A stretch of DNA of 64,000 nt from contig JASKMD010000031.1 in the NCBI GenBank assembly GCA_030144725.1, positions 11,520,862-11,584,861 on the forward strand, read 5' to 3'. Positions 57,366-64,000 of this stretch are shown in pieces. This stretch comes from Haematococcus lacustris (lineage: Eukaryota > Chlorophyta > Chlorophyceae > Chlamydomonadales > Haematococcaceae). Below the pieces are notes generated by a model that was not told the origin of the DNA, searched no databases, and saw nothing but the letters and a program-made list of their open reading frames with translations. The stretch's first letter is position 1. Each line of letters opens with the position of its first letter. Made by a program: the position numbers and the translations under genes.

Positions 57366-60300
57366 TCACCCGCGGCTCCCATCCGCGTCTTCCTCGTCGT
57401 CGCTGTCGTCCTCCGGCAAATACTCCATTGCCACATCCCACCGGCTGCCCGGCGCAGCGGCGCTTACATACTTCACGAACTTCATCAACCCTTCGTCTCG
57501 TAGTACTAGGTTCAGGCTGTTGTGCGCGGCACTGACGTTCAACACACCGCTTTCGTCTTGGTCCTGCCAGCAGGGACAGCGCCGAAACGGAGATGTGCCC
57601 AACGGAGATGTGCTCGCCTCAACTGAACCCGCAAGTCTCACAATCCAGGACGACGATTCCCGCAGTGATGCAAGCACAGCAATGCAAGCACAGCACAAGC
57701 AGCTGCCGGCCCACCTGGCGATACACTTCCTCGGCTGCGGCGCCGGTCTTATCCTCGTCCGCCAGTAGATACGCTTCAAACCCACCAACCTGCAGCGAAG
57801 CAGCTCCAGGATATACGGCGGCGAGGTCATGGGTTCAATACCTACTCGGCACAACCGCAGGGCCGGGTGCCCGCTGTTTCCCCTCATCTCCACCTGCCTC
57901 TGCAGTAACGCCCACCCCCAGCCCCAGCCCCAGCCCCACCCGCTCACCTCTCCATCATCCCAGGGAGTGGGAGCCGCTGCTGCTGCTGCCCTGGACGCCT
58001 TGTTGCCAAGGGCAGGTGATGTGGATGTGCTGGCAGCAGCTGCCGCGTCAGGGGTGGCGGCAGGGGGGGTGGCATCCGGGGGGGCAGCAGCTGGGGCGAC
58101 GAAGCACAGCACGGCGTCCAGGCGCGGGTCTTTGGTCACAATGCCAAAGTGAGCCACTGTGTAGTCCAGGCCTGGTGGCACAGGGGGCAGGGGGGGGGGG
58201 CCAGGGGGAGGCGGGCCAGGGGCTCTGGGGGGGGCAGGAGGGATGTGGTCCAGAAGGAGGGAGGCATGTTGTAGGGATGCCATCTAGCCCATCAGACCTG
58301 TGGCTTGAGTAGCAGTAGTGACATGGGTGCAGGCATGTGTGCGGCTGTGTGTGACATGCACATCATAAGCGTGGTTGATGAGTGGTTTTGTGGCGCAAGC
58401 TCCAGACTCAGTGACATCGCACATCGGCCAGGGCGGAAGAGGAGGGGCAAGGAGGCAGGGGGGGGGGCAGGGAGGAGGGAGAGGGCAGGGAGGGGGGGGC
58501 AGGAGACTGGCTAGGAGCGGTATGGGCTATGGGGTGCGCGCTACAGGGGTGGGTGGGGGGAGGGGAGGTGGGGGAGGCCTGTGGAGAAGGGGGCGGCAGG
58601 AGACAGGGACTTCCAGGTGGCAGTATGAGGTGCGCCAAAGGGCGTGGCAGACAGGTGGCGGAGAGGGGGGTAGGAGCGTGAGGCTGCCCTGTCCCGCTGC
58701 AGCCCCCTGCACCTGGCCTGAAGCGGCGTCCCAGCTGCCTGCCCCCTGTGCGCTGCCCTGTCCCACTGCAGCCCCCCAGCCCCCCCCACCTGGCCTGAAG
58801 CGGCGCACCTCCCCCCTCTGCCCCAGCAGGGTGAGGGTGGTGAGGGCGTGCAGCAGGCGCGCGAAGGCAGCGCTTCCAAACAGCTCCTGCTGGACCTGCA
58901 GCCAGGGGGGGGGGCAACCAGGCGCACAGTGCGGGCAGCATCTGACTGACTCTGCCCCCTGGCCCCCCTGCCCCCTGCCTCCACAAGGCTCCGCCAGGCA
59001 GCCGCAGCCCATGAGGCAACATCACCCACCAGACCCCCCCTGGCCCCTGACCTCTACAAGCCAGCTGCAGGCAACCAGGCGCACAGTGCTGGCAGCAGGG
59101 GGGCGTGGCCCTGAGTGTGACCCAGGTCAGCAGGGGAGGACCTCTGACGGACCTGGCCACAAGGGCCACACGGTACCCCCACCTGGATGTAGACCAACAC
59201 TGGCTGGCCTGACACCAGGCTCACTCTGCTGCCCTGACCTATTTCCCCCCCCCTCCCCCTGATCACACCCCTCCCTCTCCCCCCTGCTGACACCCCTGTA
59301 GCGCTCCAGGGAGTGGCTGGCCAGCAGCAGGCCTGAGGCTCTGGGAGCAGCTTCGGTGTAGCAGACGCGCTGCCGCTGCCCCCCGCCTACCCCCCTCCCA
59401 CCTGACTCATCAGCAGGCCAGCGGGGGACAAGGCAGTGGCAGCCGCCCCCCTGGCTGCTCCTGCTCCTGACATGGTCTCCTGCTCCGGCTCCGGCGCCCC
59501 CTCCTTGGCTGCTGCCTCTGGTGTAGGCGACGGCTGGTTGATGGGTGGGGGGGTGAAGGTGCAGTAGCGCTGCTTGTGGGGGGGGCCCACCGCCTGCCAG
59601 CCGCCTGACAGCCCCGCCTGCAACCACCACAACAGAACAAGGCTGGCTGCCTACGGTACAGTCATCACCATGGAAGGGGCAAACATAGTGGGGATAGGGT
59701 GGGCAGCTGGCAGCTTCCATTCATCAGGAATCTGCCATAACCACCTCAACAACCTACACTCTTGCTCGCTCCCTGCTGCCCGCCCTCCCTGCTGCCCCCC
59801 CCCTGCTGCCGCCCCCCCCATGCCGCCCCCCCTTCTGCTGCCCCCCCCCCTGGACCGCACCTGATAGCTGGGTCTGCGCCCCCTGCCTAGTCCTGCTGCC
59901 TCGTCCTCTGCCTTGACGGCCGCAGCAATGCGCTCAGCCCAGCCCTGTGTCAGGAAGTTCTGCAGCTGCAGGGACCCTGACTCAGCAAACTTAGCTGCCA
60001 CCTGCAGACACCAGGTCAGGCCAGCACCATGCATGGGGCTGCATCAGCATGGGTGCATGCACTGCATGGGCCAGTATGGTCTCATGTTATGCCCATCATG
60101 CCCGCAGCCAGCAGCGCCCTACACAAGAATGCCAGGGCAACTCAACGCAACCATCCCTGGCACTATCATGGAGTAAACAGTAATATACTATATAACTACT
60201 ATGTAATTCTACAGCACTATCATGGAGTGAGCAAAGCCTTGACGCAGGAGGGGGCTGAGCGCAGGGCCCCCCCACACACACACACACCGGCTGGCACACG

Positions 60301-63300
60301 CTGCTGCCACACGCCTGGGCCTGCTGCTGGCCTGCTGCTGGTCAGGCCTGCTGCTGGCCTGCCTGCTGCCACAGACCTGGACAGCCACAGACTGCCACAG
60401 ACCTGCCTATCATGGAGGGAGCAAAGCCTTGATGCATGAGTGGGCTGAGCGCAGACCTCACACCTGAGCCCTCACACCTGAGCCCTCACACCTGAGCCCT
60501 CACACCTGCTGCCACAGACCTGGGCCTCACCCAGGTCTTGCGCTGCGCCCAAGCCCACACCCTCACCCACACACCTGTCCCACCCACCCACACCGCTGAC
60601 CCCCCCAAACAAAAACATGCGAGACGGGGAGTTGAACCCCGCCCCGCCCCGCCCCGCCCCGCCCCGCCCCGCCCCGCCCCGCCCCGCCCCGCCCCGCCCC
60701 GCCCCGCCCCGCCCCGCCCCGCCCCGCCCCGCCCCGCCCCGCCCCGCCCCGCCCCGCCCCGCCCCGCCCCGCCCCGCCCTCCCTCCCCAGCCCCCCTGTT
60801 GCACCTTAGGCCAAGCCGCAGGTGAGAGGTAGGAGGCGTTCACAAAGGTGGCCAGCAGCGTCAGGTCCTCCTCTGAGGGGGGAACCGCTGTCCTCACCCC
60901 TGCTGCTGCCGCCGGCCTGGCAGGGGGCCCTGGCTGCCAGGCTGCCCCGCTGCTGGTCAAGCCGTACGCCTGCTCAGGACCGGCTGCAGCAGCCAGGGGC
61001 AGGCCAGGCGGCCCGCATCAGCATGGGGGCAGTCAGGTGAGAGAGGTGTAGGGAAGACCAGGGGGGGGAGGGGGCTGTGATGGCGGGGAAGGCAAGCAGG
61101 CGGCTGATGAACCAGGTGTGCAGTACGGCAGTGCAGTGCAGTACAGCAGGGTCAGCTGGGCAGGAGGGCAGGTGGGTCCACCGCCATGGCCTCAAACAGG
61201 GCAGCAGAGGCAGGCAGGGCAGGGCAGGGCAGGGCAGGGCAGGGCAGGGCAGGGCAGGGCAGGTAGGCATGCAGGCAGGGCAGAGGCAGGCAGTGCAGGG
61301 CAGCGTGGCAGGAGGGCGGAGGGGACCTGAGGGGTTACACTCTGCTAGCGGGGTCTTCATCTCTGGGGGAGGAGGGGGAGGGTTGAGAGTCCAGGGTCCA
61401 GGGCTTAAGGTTCAGGTGTACGGGTTCAGGGTCACAGGTTAGGTTGAGCTGGACCTGAGCCTTGGAGGCTGGACAAGAGCCTGGGCTTCAGGCCCCCCAG
61501 GGGGCACCCGACAGGCTGTGCCAGCTCATGCTGCCTCTGGCTTGCAACCCACACAAGGGTGGCAAAGTTCCCAAGGCATGGTGCCACACCAGGTCACACA
61601 CCAAGTCACACATCAGGTCACACACCAGGTCACACATCCAGGTCACACTCCAGGTCTCACCACACCTGAGAATGGCAGGAAGCCCTCCACGCTTGCGTTG
61701 TCTTGCCCTGCCCGCCCGCCCTCCGCCTCGTCCTGACTGCGCTGCGCCCCCCCAGCCCCCCCTCCGGCTGCTGTCAAGGCAGGGTCGGAGGGAGGGGGTG
61801 GGGCGCCTGCCTGGGGGGCCGCGCCAGCCCTGGGTTTGGCCTGCAGCTGCTGCAGCGAGGCCTGCTGCGCGTCAGGGGGCTCGCAGGGCGCGTGGTACCA
61901 GCCGCTGATGCTCATGCGCGGCTTGTCTGCAGCAAACACCTCCTGCAGCAGGAGGGGCAGGAGGGGCAGGAGGGTGAAGAGGGGTAGCAGGGGCAGGTGA
62001 ATCATGGTGGGGGGGTGGAGTTCTGGGTCAGGCCAGGGTCAGGAGGGGCAGGAGGGGCAGGAGAAGCAGCATGTCTTTTTGGGTTCAGGGTTCAGGGTGC
62101 AGGGCTCAGGGGTGCGCCTGGAGTCCTCAGTGACTCCAGGGGCATCAGGCCCCCAGGGTCATAAGGAGGTGGCATTGGGTGGGTGGGTGGGCGGCCTGCA
62201 TGCTGCCTGCATGTCCTTGGCCTTTGTCGTCCTGTTGCCCTTGAGGTACGACCCCAACAGCAGCAACACTAGCAACAGCAGCAACAACAACAACAACTGT
62301 ACTGAGGTGTGACTAGCTGCACGCCTGGCGTGGTGTGGTGGTTGGGTGTGATTGGGTGGTGGTTGGGATTTTTTGCGTCAGTTGGGTCAGACGTGTGGCT
62401 GCGTCACCTGCCCTTGCCTGCACTGAGTGGAAGCTGCGGCCAGGCAGCACCGTGAACATGGCCATGGTGTTGAACAGCGGCAGCAGCGCCACTGAGGGGT
62501 GGACCGCTGGCTGGTGGGGCTGGCCTGGCACACGCACGCAGGCAGGCAGGCAGGCAGGCAGGTGGGTAGGCGGGTGGGCGGGCAGATTTTTGTTGTAGGG
62601 ACACACACATGAGGTCAATATCACACCAGGGTAGGCAGGCCTTTGTCGCAGGGACACATGTAGGGGAGGTCAGGGAGGCGTTATAAGCTCAGGTAAGGGG
62701 AGGGGAGGGGAGGGGAGGGGAGGAGGCTAAAGTCTGGGGGGAGGCAGTCCAGGGGGGGCCAGGGGTGACCCTGCTGCTCACCCTGCTGCTCCGGGTACAG
62801 CTCCAGGGCGCCGCCATCCTCCTCCCGCCAGCCCTCCGGGTCTGTCATGTAGATGATGTAGGACACCCTGCAGCAGCCGGCCCCTGCAGCCTGCATCACC
62901 CTCACACCCTCACACCCACACCCCCACCCACCCTCACACCCTCACACCCACACACCCTCACACCCACATGCCCCGCAACCTCCTACACTCCTGGCTGCAG
63001 GACCCTGGCTGATGTTGGCTGCAGCAGCCGGCCAGCCCCGGCAGCGCTGCACACACAGACCCCAGGCACCCTAGCCTCAGCCAGCTCGCCACCCAGTATT
63101 GACCCAGGCACCCTGGCTGCCAGCAACCAGCGCCGCCACTGGCCTGCTGCTGACGCTGCGTGCGCCACATGTCCCCCTCAGCCTGCTGACGCTGTGCGAC
63201 TGCTGACGCTGTTCACTCCCCCCTCACACTGCCAGGGGGCCTAGGTGGGGGCAGGGCCGCAGCTGCTTCACATGGCCAGGCTGGAGACTCACGGTGAGCC

Positions 63301-63795
63301 TCATCACAGGAGGGGGCGGCAGGGGGCGGGGGGCGGGGGGCGGGGGGCAGGGGGCAGGTGCGGGTGCTAGGCAGTGTATGCTCAGCTTGCTGCAGGCAGC
63401 AGTTCCGCTGTGCAGCTTTGCAAGCACCTGTGGGCAGGGCTGTGCTGGTCTGGTCTGGGCCGTGCTGTGCTGAGCTGAGCTGAGCTGGGTGGTGCTGAGC
63501 TGGGTTGTGGTGGGCATGGGTGTGGGCAGCACTGACCTGCGTGTCCCGATGACGTCATCGTGGCACAGCAGGTGGCCCCCCTGGGGGTACACATTGCAGG
63601 AGCAGTCCGTCTTGTCAGCCAGCTCGCCGCACCCAGTGACCTCTCGCACAAACGCCTGCAACACGCGCCACGGGGCAGACCGGCAGGCAGCAGAGGTCCC
63701 ATGTACCATGACTCACACCCCTCAGGGTAGCAGGTGGCATGGGAAAGGGGTAGGAGAAGGGCCAGGGGTAGGGGGTGAGGTCTGTAGCCAGGCTG

Positions 63796-63828
<33 letters not shown>

Positions 63829-64000
63829 CTGCTACCTCCACTGCTGCCACTGCTGCTCTCGCCACAGCACCTGCTGCTGCTCCCTGCTCATGGCTTGCTC
63901 TAGTGCTCTAGTGCTCTAGTGCTCTCTGCCTCACACCCTGAACTCAGCAGAGTACAAGGCGGCCTTCAGGGCCATCAGGGAGGGCAGCTTGGCAGCTGCA
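57366..64000 (-). CDS. OGFOD1: Tpa1/OGFOD1-type 2-oxoglutarate Fe(II) prolyl hydroxylase (5' end outside window)
   Basis: Known substrate of the family: a proline in the decoding-centre protein uS12 (RPS23); algal and fungal members can dihydroxylate it. The partial first exon ends at 63937 ([17 protein letters not shown]). Then come 63655-63537 ([15 protein letters not shown] with the Fe-binding His and Asp), 62867-62782 ([24 protein letters not shown]), 62524-62418 ([13 protein letters not shown], distal His) and 61942-61666 ([12 protein letters not shown], 2OG-binding Arg). The C-terminal lobe follows: [18 protein letters not shown] near 60830, [19 protein letters not shown] near 59950, [16 protein letters not shown] near 59580, VRRFRPG near 58800, [15 protein letters not shown] near 58140, [12 protein letters not shown] near 57770 and the last exon 57563-57366 with [20 protein letters not shown]. 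Active-site residues look intact. One intron (donor 62417) uses GC-AG. Exon limits in 57.6-61.6 kb are approximate. Confidence 0.9.
60639..60778 (+). repeat. (CCCCG)n array in an OGFOD1-like intron
   Basis: About 28 pure CCCCG units, the same motif and orientation as the array in NAA15 at 50125-50281. The sense transcript is (CGGGG)n. Confidence 0.95.
61216..61262 (+). repeat. (GGCAG)n microsatellite
   Basis: About nine units of GGCAG/GCAGG in an intron of the prolyl hydroxylase gene. Confidence 0.9.

Overview
The window is nuclear DNA of a eukaryote, most likely a chlamydomonadalean green alga. The evidence is GC-rich, intron-dense genes with GT-AG and some GC-AG introns, long Ala/Gln/Pro/Gly low-complexity segments inside exons, and very long C/G-rich simple repeats in introns. 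The Fanzor-type gene and the general style resemble Haematococcus, but that genus is an inference from memory and was not checked. There are no operons; genes are spliced and most sit in divergent or convergent pairs.

Layout. 1-2617: non-autonomous LTR retrotransposon with LTRs identical over the visible 290 bp. 2618-6106: dispersed repeats and a weak ORF. 6107-8615 (-): Elongin-A-like gene. 8616-11947: nothing recognised. 11948-15707 (-): SAC3/GANP (SAC3A/THP3/LENG8 type) gene. It shares a 0.8-kb divergent intergenic region with a large ePHD-AAA+ chromatin-ATPase-like gene at 16504-27830 (+). 27831-37869: mobile-element territory, with a coiled-coil/minisatellite ORF (29551-30534) and a frameshifted hAT-like transposase (31957-35326) that share an N-terminal module. 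37870-40433 (-): bHLH-ACT transcription-factor-like gene. 41591-43131 (-): Fanzor (eukaryotic TnpB/RuvC) gene, flanked by a 15-bp direct repeat and followed by a long hairpin. 43202-53764 (-): NAA15, the NatA auxiliary TPR subunit, with at least 21 exons and huge intronic repeat arrays. 54268-56598 (+): nuclear-encoded mitochondrial ribosomal protein uL16m, divergent from NAA15. 57366-64000 (-, 5' end outside the window): Tpa1/OGFOD1-type ribosomal prolyl hydroxylase, convergent with uL16m.

The host genes are housekeeping functions: transcription elongation, mRNA handling, chromatin, N-terminal acetylation, mitochondrial translation and ribosomal hydroxylation. I assembled exon models by matching splice sites, phase and family motifs. 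Where I give exact exon ends the phases agree, unless I say otherwise; single-base errors are possible. The most interesting non-host signals are the Fanzor locus with its candidate boundaries and hairpin, an array of covarying mini-hairpins in the leader of the LTR element, and a shared N-terminal module in two neighbouring mobile-element ORFs.
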